Source of the DNA: Niabella sp.
GTDB taxonomy: Bacteria > Bacteroidota > Bacteroidia > Chitinophagales > Chitinophagaceae
Direction of reading: 5' to 3'
Assembly (NCBI GenBank): GCA_017744715.1
Contig: JAGIAT010000001.1
Location: 434,001-498,000, forward strand
DNA length: 64,000 nt
In this document: one piece after another, positions 1-8,690 of the stretch
Position numbering within the stretch: the first letter of the stretch is position 1
Layout: each line of letters opens with the position of its first letter
The notes under the pieces: model-generated
What the model was told of the DNA's origin: nothing
The model's database searches: none
Seen by the model: only the letters and a program-made list of their open reading frames with translations
Position numbers and translations under genes: made by a program

Positions 1-147
1 AAGATCACCTACCAGTCAAAAATGCTGATCAACATGGGTTTTGGAGTGCCCTTTAAAATGGAAACAACGGAATGGTTTGTGCCGGGCTTCGGAGTGGTGC
101 GTACGGAATCGAAATACGGTAAAACGGAATTGATTTCCATTGAATAG
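1..147 (+). CDS. C-terminal end of a TapB-like hypothetical protein (partial)
   Basis: The reading frame is open from the first base to a TAG at 145-147 and gives 48 residues with no start in view. The tail contains ETTEWFVPGFGVVRTES, which resembles the last beta-strands of DUF3108/TapB-like secreted proteins common in Chitinophagaceae; that assignment is from memory of the family and is tentative. The rest of the gene lies left of the window, so signal peptide and operon context cannot be judged. What follows is repeat-rich noncoding DNA. Confidence 0.55.
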   Translation, partial: KITYQSKMLINMGFGVPFKMETTEWFVPGFGVVRTESKYGKTELISIE

Positions 148-152
148 AAGTT

Positions 153-365
153 CTCACAGATTCCACAGATGCGCACAGATTTTAAATTATCCAATATTAT
201 TTGTGGTATCTGCTACATCTGTGAGCGATGAAAAGGATGAGGCTTATCATGAGGATCCTCGAAAAAAAACTCAGCAAGCAATACCGAAAATAGTCTCACA
301 GATTTCGTATATGCGCATATTCTAAAATACCCAATATCATCTGTGAGAATCTGTGATATCTGTGC
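153..365. repeat. Pair of CACAGAT-type inverted-repeat elements
   Basis: The 516-bp gap between the left-edge gene and polA (148-663) holds no credible gene. It has two related copies of a short element. Copy 1 is bounded by CTCACAGAT (153-161) and ATCTGTGAG (217-225). Copy 2 has the same arms at 295-303 and 339-347 and continues with more ATCTGTG words. Their middles also align, for example CCAATATTAT against CCAATATCAT. More degenerate CACAGAT/ATCTGTG words lie to about 540. They could be REP-like extragenic palindromes or decayed mobile-element ends; no transposase remnant is visible. Confidence 0.6.
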
Positions 366-651
366 GCAAATGAAAGACAAGATTATCAAATGGCATTTGC
401 ACGGCTGGAGCACCGACAAGGAAGTCATCTGCGAAGATCCCTGGGAAAAATCTGTGGAAATCAGCGGAAGACCCGCAGACCGGGAATCAAATAATTGTAC
501 GCCGCTGATGCACAGATGACCCCCGTAGATACTGTTTACAGATCCTTTTAATTTACAGGAACCAAAAACAATCAGCGCATCTGCGGCAACGCCATCTGAA
601 CACCAGCCCTGGTTATTATTGCTGCAATAACGCGTTTTAGATTCTATACAT

Positions 652-659
652 TACCTTAG
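652..659 (+). promoter_or_regulatory. -7 promoter element of polA, possibly leaderless
   Basis: TACCTTAG matches the Bacteroidota -7 consensus TAnnTTTG at five of six fixed positions. It ends only four bases before the polA ATG at 664. With the usual 5-7 base distance to the transcription start, the mRNA would begin at or next to the start codon. No clear -33 TTTG is seen. Confidence 0.4.
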
Positions 660-663
660 CGGA

Positions 664-3504
664 ATGGAGAAAAAGTTATTTCTGTTAGACGCGTACGCGC
701 TTGTTTTTCGCGCCTATTATGCACTCATCCGCAGTCCCCGCATCACCAGTAAAAATAAAAATACCAATGCCCAGTTCGGGTTTACCAATACCCTGGTAGA
801 GCTGATCAATAAACAAAAACCCTCCCATATGGCCGTTTGTTTTGATACACACGCCCTTACGGAGCGCCATACGGATTATGCCGATTATAAGGCCAACCGC
901 CAGGAAACACCGGAGGATATCATGATCGCCGTGCCGGACATCAAACGGATTATTAAAGGGTTTAATATACCCGTGATTGAGTCGGACGGTTATGAAGCGG
1001 ACGACATCATCGGAACCCTGAGTAAAAAAGCGGCTGCTGCGGGATATGATGTATTTATGGTAACGCCGGATAAGGATTACGGACAGCTGGTTACCGATAA
1101 AATAAAGATTTACAAACCCGGTTACCAGGGAGGTGATGTAGAGATTATGGGACCGGAGGAGGTGTGCGCCAAATGGAATATTAAAGACGTATCCCAGGTG
1201 ATCGATGTGCTGGGACTGATGGGGGATGCGGTTGACAATATCCCCGGAATTGCCGGCGTGGGAGAAAAAACAGCGGCTAAGCTGCTGGCGGAATATGAAA
1301 CCCTGGAGAATGTGGTCGCCAATGCGGAAAATATAAAAGGCGCCCTGGGCCGGAAAGTGCAGGAAGGAAAAGACCTGGCCATTCTTTCCAAAAAACTGGC
1401 CACCATTATCACGGATGTGCCGGTTGAATTTCATGAAGAGGATTTTCAGGTCAAGGACTGGAACAAAGAAGTATTAAAAGAAATTTTTGGGGAACTGGAA
1501 TTCAGGACCCTGGCCAAGCGCCTGCTGGGCGAAGAAGCTGGTGAGCTGGCGGCCCCGGCAGCAAAAACGCCGGCCGGCAAGGGCCTGCAGATCGACCTGT
1601 TTGGAAATGTGATCGGCGGTGGGGAAATAGCCGAACCGTTACCGGCGGAAACCGAGGCTGCTTCTGAAGGGTTTACAACCTTAAAAACCATTAAGGACAC
1701 CCAGCCGGTTTATACAGCTATTGTAGGTGAAGCGGCGATCGCTGAACTGGTACAAGAGCTGCTGCCGGTACCGGAAGTGTGTTTTGATACGGAAACCACC
1801 AATATTGACGCCAACCTTGCCGAACTGGTGGGCATGAGCTTTTCCATTAAAGCCGGAACCGGGTACTATATTCCCTGCCCGGCCGACCAGGAGGAAACAA
1901 AAAAAATACTGGCATTGCTGATGCCTTTATTTGAAGATGAAAGCAAACTCTGGATCGGCCAGAATTTAAAATACGACCTGCTGGTATTAAAATGGTATGA
2001 TGTGGAACCTAAAGGGAAGATCTTCGATACCATGCTGGCGCATTACGTGATAGAGCCGGACGGCAAGCGAAGTATGGACCAGCTGAGTGCCAAATACCTG
2101 GGCTATGAACCCATACACATAGAAGAGCTGATCGGCAAAAAAGGGAAGGGCCAGGGCACGATGCGGGATGTGGAGATCGAAAAAATAAAAGACTATGCCG
2201 CGGAAGATGCCGATATCACCCTGCAGTTAAAAGAAGTATTTGAACCCCTGTTGGAGCAACGCCAGGTGCGGCAGGTGTTTGAAGAAGTGGAAAACCCGCT
2301 GGTGCAGGTATTGACCAATATGGAATTTGAAGGGATCCGCATTGATGAAGAATTTTTGAAGAACTATTCAAAAGAACTGGAAAAGGACGCTGCCGAAGCA
2401 GAAAAAAAAGTTTTCGAAATTGCCGGCGTAAAATTCAACCTGGCATCTCCCAAACAACTGGGAGAAGTTTTGTTTGAACGCCTGCAGCTGGATAGCTCGG
2501 CACGAAAAACAAAAACCGGTCAGTACCAGACCGGTGAAGACGTTTTATTGAAGCTGGCGGCAAAGGGACATGCAATTGCTGACCAGATCATTACCTTCCG
2601 TGAGCTGACCAAATTGCGCTCTACCTATGTGGATGCGCTGCCGCAGCTGATCAATCCCAAAACAGGGCGGGTGCATACCACTTACGGTCAGGCCGTAGCG
2701 GTTACCGGCCGGCTGGCCAGCAATAATCCCAATCTTCAGAATATACCCGTACGTACAGAACGGGGTAAAGAGATCCGGAAAGCATTTATTCCACGTGATG
2801 AACGGCATGTGCTGCTATCGGCCGATTATTCGCAGATCGAGCTCCGGATCGTAGCCGCCATGAGTGGCGATGTGAATATGGTGAATGCGTTTAAACAAGG
2901 TACGGATATTCATACCGCAACAGCTTCCAAAGTATTCAACGTGGAGATGGATGCGGTTACCAAAGAGATGCGCTATAAATCGAAGAGCGTTAATTTCGGT
3001 ATTATCTATGGCCAGGGTGCTTTTGGCCTGGCAGATAACTTAGGCATTTCCCGTACCGAAGCCAAGGGGATCATCGACAGCTATAAAAAGGAATTTTCCG
3101 GCATCCAGCGGTATATGGATGATACCATTAATTTTGCCCGGGAACATGGCTATGTGCAAACCCTGATGGGGCGCAGGCGCTGGCTGAAAGACATTAATTC
3201 CAGCAATTTTACCGTAAGGGGTTTTGCCGAGCGCAACGCCATTAACTCGCCCATCCAGGGAACCGCCGCCGATATGATCAAATTGGCGATGCAAAAAGTA
3301 TATGCTGCCATGCAAAAGGCCGGACTCAAAAGCCGGATGATCCTGCAGGTGCATGATGAGTTGATCTTTGATGCGTTAAAAGAGGAAGTGCATGAACTGA
3401 AACCGCTGATCATTGAAAACATGCAGGCCGCCCTGCCATTGCCGTTTGAAGTACCGGTGATTGCGGAATGCGGCGAAGGTAGCAACTGGCTGGAGGCGCA
3501 TTAA
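664..3504 (+). CDS. polA: DNA polymerase I
   Basis: This 946-residue protein fills gaps and removes RNA primers in replication and repair. Three domains are visible. The N-terminal 5'-3' exonuclease (about 1-290) has the early Asp of LFLLDAYALVFRAYYAL and the metal-site run ESDGYEADDIIGTL. The 3'-5' proofreading domain (about 345-540) looks active, with FDTETT, an IFDTMLAHY Asp and the YAAEDAD motif. The polymerase domain has DYSQIELR (motif A), the O-helix RYKSKSVNFGIIYG region and QVHDELIF (motif C). Length is normal for the family. The ATG at 664 is preceded closely by a -7 promoter element. It stands alone, without an operon partner. Confidence 0.98.
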   Translation: MEKKLFLLDAYALVFRAYYALIRSPRITSKNKNTNAQFGFTNTLVELINKQKPSHMAVCFDTHALTERHTDYADYKANRQETPEDIMIAVPDIKRIIKGFNIPVIESDGYEADDIIGTLSKKAAAAGYDVFMVTPDKDYGQLVTDKIKIYKPGYQGGDVEIMGPEEVCAKWNIKDVSQVIDVLGLMGDAVDNIPGIAGVGEKTAAKLLAEYETLENVVANAENIKGALGRKVQEGKDLAILSKKLATIITDVPVEFHEEDFQVKDWNKEVLKEIFGELEFRTLAKRLLGEEAGELAAPAAKTPAGKGLQIDLFGNVIGGGEIAEPLPAETEAASEGFTTLKTIKDTQPVYTAIVGEAAIAELVQELLPVPEVCFDTETTNIDANLAELVGMSFSIKAGTGYYIPCPADQEETKKILALLMPLFEDESKLWIGQNLKYDLLVLKWYDVEPKGKIFDTMLAHYVIEPDGKRSMDQLSAKYLGYEPIHIEELIGKKGKGQGTMRDVEIEKIKDYAAEDADITLQLKEVFEPLLEQRQVRQVFEEVENPLVQVLTNMEFEGIRIDEEFLKNYSKELEKDAAEAEKKVFEIAGVKFNLASPKQLGEVLFERLQLDSSARKTKTGQYQTGEDVLLKLAAKGHAIADQIITFRELTKLRSTYVDALPQLINPKTGRVHTTYGQAVAVTGRLASNNPNLQNIPVRTERGKEIRKAFIPRDERHVLLSADYSQIELRIVAAMSGDVNMVNAFKQGTDIHTATASKVFNVEMDAVTKEMRYKSKSVNFGIIYGQGAFGLADNLGISRTEAKGIIDSYKKEFSGIQRYMDDTINFAREHGYVQTLMGRRRWLKDINSSNFTVRGFAERNAINSPIQGTAADMIKLAMQKVYAAMQKAGLKSRMILQVHDELIFDALKEEVHELKPLIIENMQAALPLPFEVPVIAECGEGSNWLEAH

Positions 3505-3788
3505 TAATGTGGAAATTTGAAGATATGGAAATGTGAAAATGAAGATCTGTTACGGCCCGGTAATCTTCCTCCGGTCGATATTTCACAGGTAGAAACGGGT
3601 CTGAGGTAGCGCCTCAAACTTTGAACCTGGAGCCGTTTTCGTTTGGGAATTAGAAATAACGAATGTCTATCTTAAATGTAGAAGTGAAGATCCGTTAATT
3701 GAAAACAGGCTGGTGAACAAACGCGGTTCAAATACCATCCACGTATTATTAGAGGAATTGACTATTTTTAGTGTTTAAACTACGTCTT

Positions 3789-3899
3789 ATGACCACCATA
3801 TTGAACAGGGCTGCGCTGATTGCAACCTTATTTTCCCTGATGCTTGGTTGCCTGCCGGAAAGATCATACCCCGGTATACAAAGCGCCCAGTGTAAATGA
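3789..3899 (+). other. Out-of-frame signal peptide for the S41 peptidase
   Basis: An ATG at 3789 opens 36 codons beginning MTTILNRAALIATLFSLML, a good bacterial export signal, and stops at 3897-3899. The lipobox expected after it (LVAC) is encoded one frame over, at the start of the downstream peptidase ORF. Removing one T near 3844 (ATG CTT GGT to ATG CTG GTT) would give a continuous lipoprotein signal SLMLVAC followed by RKDHTP. So this is the detached 5' end of the S41 gene, split by a one-base insertion or a sequencing error. Confidence 0.75.
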
Positions 3900-5262
3900 T
3901 TCCATGTATTTCCTTTTCAGAGATCAGTATTTATGGAATGATGTGATCCCCGATTCGGCAACGTTTAGGCCCAACAGCTATGCCAAAACGGAAGACATGT
4001 TTAATGCGCTGATCAGTTTTAAAAAACAAAACGGAAAAAACCTGGATAAATACAGTTTCCTGGATGATGGTACCGTTGCCGGCGAAATCGGAGGTGTTTC
4101 CGGCGGTTTTGGAATGGATGTAAATTATAACGAACTCAATGATCTTCGTGTGGTTTCCGTTTACCCGGGATCTCCGGCTTACCAGCAAGGCATCCGCCGT
4201 GCCTGGAGGATCATCGCTATTAATGGTGATGCCAACCTGGCCTATGACGGCCAGCAGGTTGGAGGATCGGGTACAAATATTGCGAAAGTAGTCAAGGGCA
4301 TCTATCAAAGTAGTCAGACAATCCTGACCCTCCAAAAGCCGGACGGAAATTCTGTAACCGTTACTGTAAATGCAGCTGATTTCAATATCAATCCTGTTTT
4401 GTACAGCAATATCCTGAATCTTTCCGGGAGAAAAGTAGGATACATCGTGTTTAACCAGTTTATCAGATTAAATAAGGCGCAGCCTTACGTGGATCCTGTA
4501 TTTGACAATTTTATCAGCAATGGTATTACGGACCTGGTGGTAGACCTGCGGTACAATGGAGGAGGTGCTGTTGAAACGGCAGAGTACCTGGCAAACCTGA
4601 TCGCCCCTTCCTCTGTAGGAACGGATATAAACCTGATGTACACGGATAATTTTAATGGCAACCTTTCGGCACATCGGTATAGCAATTACATGAAAACGAG
4701 AATGGTACCTGGCGCCGATTACTCATGGGGAGCTGTCTTTGATTCCTGGGTTGCCTTTGCGGCCACACCCTTTAAAAAAGCAAAAACACTCAATCTCTCC
4801 ACTGTGGCGTTTATCGGATCGGGGCAAACGGCGTCTGCCAGCGAATTGCTGATTAATGTATTAAAACCGTACATGACCGTAAAGCTCGTAGGAGACGTCA
4901 CCTATGGCAAACCGGTGGGTTTTATAGGAATGACTATTGGTAAATTTGATATGTATGCTGTTTCCATCTGGTCGAAGAATAAAGACGGTGCCGGTGATTA
5001 TTTTGACGGGATGATTCCAAGCGATGCCGCAGTAGTGTTATCCGGTGAGAAATACGAGGATTTTTCCAAAGACTGGGGTAGTACCGACGAGATCTACCTG
5101 CGCAGGGCTTTGAGGGCTTTGGGAGTTAGCCTGCCCGCTCCCCTTATGAGCCGTACGGCGCTTAAAGAACCGGCCAGCAGCCGTAAGCTGATGCTCCGCA
5201 ACCCCATGCCGGATGTTCATTTTAAAGGAATGATCGAAACCCGGGAGAACCGGGAAAAGTAA
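3844..5262 (+). CDS. S41-family (C-terminal processing) peptidase, 5' frameshifted
   Basis: The S41 serine peptidase body is intact over 472 codons. A PDZ-like segment lies at about 95-180 (GVSGGFGMDVNYNELNDLRVVSVYPGS, split by a loop). The catalytic core has DLRYNGGG at about 235, the nucleophile Ser region SGQTASASELL at about 328, and a Lys in TYGKPVG at about 358. The in-frame start is only a TTG at 3844, directly after a TGA, and begins inside a lipobox (VAC). The true signal peptide is in another frame at 3789. As it stands the protein would stay in the cytoplasm or be poorly translated. Natively it should be a periplasmic or outer-membrane lipoprotein. A strong terminator follows. Confidence 0.85.
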   Translation: MVACRKDHTPVYKAPSVNDSMYFLFRDQYLWNDVIPDSATFRPNSYAKTEDMFNALISFKKQNGKNLDKYSFLDDGTVAGEIGGVSGGFGMDVNYNELNDLRVVSVYPGSPAYQQGIRRAWRIIAINGDANLAYDGQQVGGSGTNIAKVVKGIYQSSQTILTLQKPDGNSVTVTVNAADFNINPVLYSNILNLSGRKVGYIVFNQFIRLNKAQPYVDPVFDNFISNGITDLVVDLRYNGGGAVETAEYLANLIAPSSVGTDINLMYTDNFNGNLSAHRYSNYMKTRMVPGADYSWGAVFDSWVAFAATPFKKAKTLNLSTVAFIGSGQTASASELLINVLKPYMTVKLVGDVTYGKPVGFIGMTIGKFDMYAVSIWSKNKDGAGDYFDGMIPSDAAVVLSGEKYEDFSKDWGSTDEIYLRRALRALGVSLPAPLMSRTALKEPASSRKLMLRNPMPDVHFKGMIETRENREK

Positions 5263-5291
5263 AAGACCGTTATTGTATCAATCAAAGTAAC

Positions 5292-5317
5292 AGGGTGGTC
5301 AGATCCACCCTTTTTTT
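5292..5317 (+). terminator. Rho-independent terminator of the S41 gene
   Basis: AGGGTGG (5292-5298) and CCACCCT (5305-5311) form a 7-bp stem with a six-base loop, followed by T7. The right arm and T-run lie inside the last codons of the convergent response regulator gene, so the two 3' ends interlock. Confidence 0.85.
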
Positions 5318-5931
5318 ATGGCCACCAGCACCAGTCCTACCCGGTTCCGCACCTCCAGTTTCTCCATAATATTAGTGGCATAGCTTTCCACCGTACGCGC
5401 GCTCAGGAAAACAGAAGCTGCAATTTCCTTGTAGGTGGCATCTGAACAAAGCCAGGGGATCAGCTCCCGCTCTTTAGGGCTTAGTTCCTGCTGTGTTACC
5501 TCTTTTTTTATATAGTCATTGGCCAGGGCCTTACTTACCTTGGCATTGTAAAAAATGCCTTCTTTTACAATGGTGTTGAGGGCATGGGCCAGGTCCTTTT
5601 GCTGGATGCTTTTTAATAAATAGCCCTTTGCACCGGAGCGGATCATCTTAATGATCTTTTCATCATCGTCCTGCATGCTCAACGCCAGCACGATAACGCC
5701 CGGATGGTGTTCGGTGAGCCATTTGGCCACCGCATATCCGTCCATTACCGGCATTTGCACATCGAGGATCACTACGTCCGGGATATTTTTGGGGTGGTGG
5801 AACCGTTCGATCATTTCGCTGCCGCTGCTGCACGCATACAGCACATCAAAATTGGGGATCGAGCTGATCATGGTAGACAGGGCCTGCGCAATCAGTATAT
5901 GATCGTCAACAATGACAATACTATGCCTCAT
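5299..5931 (-). CDS. LuxR/NarL-family response regulator
   Basis: A 210-residue two-component response regulator. The receiver domain spans about 1-125, with the acidic pair VDDH near residue 9, the phospho-acceptor Asp in VVILDVQMP near 57, and the KGYLLK Lys near 108. A LuxR-type helix-turn-helix follows at about 148-210 (LSPKERELIPWL, then TYKEIAASVFLSARTVESY). It overlaps the end of the histidine kinase gene by 11 bases, the usual sign of translational coupling, so that kinase is its likely partner. Target genes cannot be told from the sequence. Confidence 0.95.
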   Translation of the reverse strand: MRHSIVIVDDHILIAQALSTMISSIPNFDVLYACSSGSEMIERFHHPKNIPDVVILDVQMPVMDGYAVAKWLTEHHPGVIVLALSMQDDDEKIIKMIRSGAKGYLLKSIQQKDLAHALNTIVKEGIFYNAKVSKALANDYIKKEVTQQELSPKERELIPWLCSDATYKEIAASVFLSARTVESYATNIMEKLEVRNRVGLVLVAIKKGWI

Positions 5932-6730
5932 GTTCGGGGATTTTGTTTAAAGGTAATGAAATGTGCAGCTGCGTACCATTATTGCAGCTCCAATGACAGG
6001 TGGCACCCATGCCCTGGATCCTCCGTTCGATAGATTGTAGTCCGCTGCCGCCGCTGATGCGGTAGCCTGCGGCCCGGTCCCAATCGATCCCTTTCCCATT
6101 GTCGGAACAGGCGATCTTAAGCACAGACCCGGCTAACACTACCTCGATTTCGATGGCGTTGCCGCCGCTGTGTTTTAAACTGTTTTGGATAAACTCCTGG
6201 CAAATACGCACGATCGACAGGTTGGTATGCTCGTTCAATAACCCGGACACATCCCGGTGACAGGAAAAAAAGGTTTGACAAAGCCCGCTTTCATTGATGC
6301 GCGCCATTTCTTTTTCGAGGTAGTGTACAAAACTGAAATCCGAAAAATTTTGCGTGGTCAGCATCTTGCTGATGCTGCGCAGCTCGTTCAGCGACTCCTG
6401 GATGAGCACATTCTGCGCCTTGATCCTTCGTTTAATGTCGTCCATATCCTCCGACAGCAGCGTGTTCTCCATCTGCAAGTAGGTAAGTGTCAGTTTTTGT
6501 CCGATTGTGTCGTGCAATTCACTGCCGATATTCTGCATCAGCTGCTCCTGTACTTCCTGCCGCGTTTCCAGCAACTCCTGTTTGTGCAGGATGGCGTTGG
6601 CCTCCCGCTCCCTTTTATAAAGAATGTTACGCCGGCGGATACTGATAATGATAAAATATACCGCCATCACCAGCAGCAATACGGTCAGAATCACCGAAAG
6701 GAAAAAAACATTTATTTCTTTTTCGCCCAT
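5921..6730 (-). CDS. Membrane sensor histidine kinase (HisKA_3 type)
   Basis: A 269-residue kinase. One N-terminal membrane span (about 7-29) is followed by a basic stretch and a coiled-coil-like helix. The dimerisation/phosphoacceptor helix has SELHDTIGQKL with the His near 75. The ATPase domain at about 165-265 has FIQNSLKHSGGNAIEI (N box) and DNGKGI (G1). No periplasmic sensor domain is present, so signal input probably comes from the membrane or from the upstream multi-span protein, whose gene overlaps this one by 19 bases. Its partner is the overlapping response regulator. Confidence 0.93.
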   Translation of the reverse strand: MGEKEINVFFLSVILTVLLLVMAVYFIIISIRRRNILYKREREANAILHKQELLETRQEVQEQLMQNIGSELHDTIGQKLTLTYLQMENTLLSEDMDDIKRRIKAQNVLIQESLNELRSISKMLTTQNFSDFSFVHYLEKEMARINESGLCQTFFSCHRDVSGLLNEHTNLSIVRICQEFIQNSLKHSGGNAIEIEVVLAGSVLKIACSDNGKGIDWDRAAGYRISGGSGLQSIERRIQGMGATCHWSCNNGTQLHISLPLNKIPEHEA

Positions 6731-7356
6731 AGGAATCCAAAAGTTATAATGCCATATAAAAAATAATTGAAGGCAAAGAACAGGTAGTAGTAAATATAAA
6801 ACAGCCCGCGATAGGTATCAAACAGGTAAAACTTGGTAATATTATAGGGGAGGGTGCCCAGGTAAAACAGAAGCAGCCCGATGGAAACATACATGAACGG
6901 ATCCCGCGTCACTTCTTCAATTTCCTCGCTGTTCATTAATTCAAACAAATAATGAAGACTGCATGCGGAAATGAAAATGGCTTCGAGGGTATAGTTAAAC
7001 GTGTTAAACTGGTGCGGATTTCCCACAATGAACTGCAGCAGGGTAATAAAGAGCACGATGCTTATAAAACCTTTAATGGCATGTTTCCAGTACCCCAATC
7101 TGGTTTTCCGGTAAAAGAATAATAAAAGACAAACACATTGCACCGGTAGCATACAGTTATACCAGATATTGGTAAAACGTACCAGGGGATCCGGGTGCAT
7201 GAACATGCGTGCGAAATATACCGATGTTTCGGCAATGACCACTGAAGCCAGGAAGGCAACGATCAGCGCCGCATCCCGGTCGCCCTTTTTTAAAAAAAAT
7301 AACCCCGTTAAAAAACCGGTCCATTCTAAAAAGATCAGGATATAGAAGGAGATCAT
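6712..7356 (-). CDS. Multi-span membrane protein in a two-component operon
   Basis: A 214-residue, strongly hydrophobic protein with six to seven predicted membrane spans separated by short loops and a short basic C-terminus (LWAKKK). I recognise no enzymatic motif. Its 3' end overlaps the sensor kinase start by 19 bases, so the two are almost certainly co-translated. A role as the membrane sensing partner of a kinase that lacks a sensor domain is an inference from this context. It begins 29 bases after the upstream secreted-protein gene. Confidence 0.75.
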   Translation of the reverse strand: MISFYILIFLEWTGFLTGLFFLKKGDRDAALIVAFLASVVIAETSVYFARMFMHPDPLVRFTNIWYNCMLPVQCVCLLLFFYRKTRLGYWKHAIKGFISIVLFITLLQFIVGNPHQFNTFNYTLEAIFISACSLHYLFELMNSEEIEEVTRDPFMYVSIGLLLFYLGTLPYNITKFYLFDTYRGLFYIYYYLFFAFNYFLYGIITFGFLWAKKK

Positions 7357-7385
7357 TTTTGCGGGGCGTTATTAAAGCGTTGATG

Positions 7386-8099
7386 TTATTCTACACTGGG
7401 GGGTGGGCAGGCTCCACCCTGGTTCAATCCAACTTCCTGCGCACTGGAAGGCGGCGGCGGAAGAAAACTCATGGTTGTTACCAGTCTGCGGTTGGGCGCA
7501 GCTGCCAGTAATGGATGCATTTGTTTTCCTTTTTCCGGGATCTCGCCGGAGGGGAAGAAATCGTGGTACTGCGCGGTTTGCAGATCTTTGTATGCCGGTA
7601 CCAGGATCAGCGTATGACGGCCTTTAAGGCTCACGTAATCCGCACCCTTGGGCTGAAGGCCGGGATAAGCCGCGTCGTAGATCTTGATACCCAGTTCGGA
7701 GCTGGTTACTTTTGTGCCGTCGGGTTTTACCAGTTTGCCGTTGCGTACCAGTTCATCCATCGTATATACCAGTTGTTTAATGCTGTCCAGTGAAAAAGTG
7801 GTCAGCCGCGAATCCCAGAATGTAGTCTTCTGCGTACTATCGGGCTTATTGCCCAGGTACCGGTTGAGCCCTTCGGTGATGAACCGGTATTGAAATTCCC
7901 TGAACGTTTTGGTCATCTCCAGCGCCTTATCCAGGGTTACATACTTAAGTTTGATATCTTTTGGATTCACACTACCCTCCGATACAAAAAAACGGGTATC
8001 GTTATTGCCGGCTTCCCGCAATTTCCGGTTTTCTAAAAACAGGTAAATCAGGCCGGCAAGCATGACCAGGAAAAGCAAAAAGGAGGGAAATCGTTTCAT
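7386..8099 (-). CDS. Membrane-anchored hypothetical protein, first gene of a two-component operon
   Basis: A 237-residue protein with an N-terminal hydrophobic segment (FPSFLLFLVMLAGLIYLF) that is either a signal anchor or an uncleaved signal. The remainder is mostly polar and extracytoplasmic, ending in a proline-rich tail. No known domain is recognised. It is the first of four minus-strand genes (this, the multi-span protein, the kinase and the regulator) with gaps or overlaps of less than 30 bases. It may supply or modulate the signal read by the two-component system, which is an inference from position only. Confidence 0.7.
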   Translation of the reverse strand: MKRFPSFLLFLVMLAGLIYLFLENRKLREAGNNDTRFFVSEGSVNPKDIKLKYVTLDKALEMTKTFREFQYRFITEGLNRYLGNKPDSTQKTTFWDSRLTTFSLDSIKQLVYTMDELVRNGKLVKPDGTKVTSSELGIKIYDAAYPGLQPKGADYVSLKGRHTLILVPAYKDLQTAQYHDFFPSGEIPEKGKQMHPLLAAAPNRRLVTTMSFLPPPPSSAQEVGLNQGGACPPPSVE

Positions 8100-8359
8100 A
8101 ATAAATGGTTTTAGTTTTTATTGTTTGATATGGCCGTATAAAGCTAGATTCAAATACCGGATGATAAAAAACAAATTTGCAGATATTCGGGTAATCGATT
8201 TGTAAGGGACTTGATATCAACAATATATGTTTGTTTTTCTGATAAAACCAACCAGGAACACCATCCGTAAAAATACGGTAATCCACACAGGGAAAATCCC
8301 CCTGAAATTGGGTATTTATCCCATAGGCAGGGGCCGGCTGCTGTTGCATCTTTGTAATG

Positions 8360-8552
8360 CAATACAGAAAAAGCAGGGCGATTTACAATATCACGTAAAA
8401 AAGCAAACATCATAAGCAAGCAATCATAAAGCCGGTCGCTGAAAAACACAATCAATCAACATACATGTCCTGACTTATCGGAAATTCAGTCAACAGCTAA
8501 ACGCTAAAAACTCCAACGGGTCATCCTGCAAATAAAGGATGGCCCTTTTTTT
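8360..8552 (+). ncRNA. Candidate small RNA implied by an orphan terminator
   Basis: The 591-bp gap 8100-8690 has no convincing protein gene but ends in a strong plus-strand terminator. Upstream, CATCTTTG at 8347-8354 matches five of six fixed bases of TAnnTTTG. It lies in a small palindrome, TTGCAT (8344-8349) and ATGCAA (8357-8362). A transcript from about 8360 to the terminator would be about 190 nt, close to the size of 6S RNA. I could not find a convincing closing stem, so no family is assigned. The 62-codon ORF at 8227-8415 starts before the promoter and looks random. Confidence 0.3.
8518..8552 (+). terminator. Orphan rho-independent terminator
   Basis: GGGTCATCC (8518-8526) pairs with GGATGGCCC (8537-8545) through nine base pairs including one G-T, followed by T7. 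It works only on the plus strand, yet the gene to its left is on the minus strand. It must therefore end an unannotated plus-strand transcript, or shield the MerR-like gene from read-through. Confidence 0.8.
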
Positions 8553-8690
8553 GATGGTGATGGAAGGCGATAAAATACTTTGGAGATCCCTGCATTAAAG
8601 GTTAAATTGCAACAGCCGGTATTTTTTGAGATGCCTTAACATTTCATTGTTTACTTTTATTTTTTGTTTATCACCAGATTTGTACCACTC

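Noticed and set aside
685..1434. Long minus-strand open frame inside polA
   Set aside because: It is the complement of a well-supported polA coding region and has no protein-like features or start signal.
8227..8415. 62-codon plus-strand open frame
   Set aside because: No domain, no fitting promoter and it starts ahead of the likely transcript.
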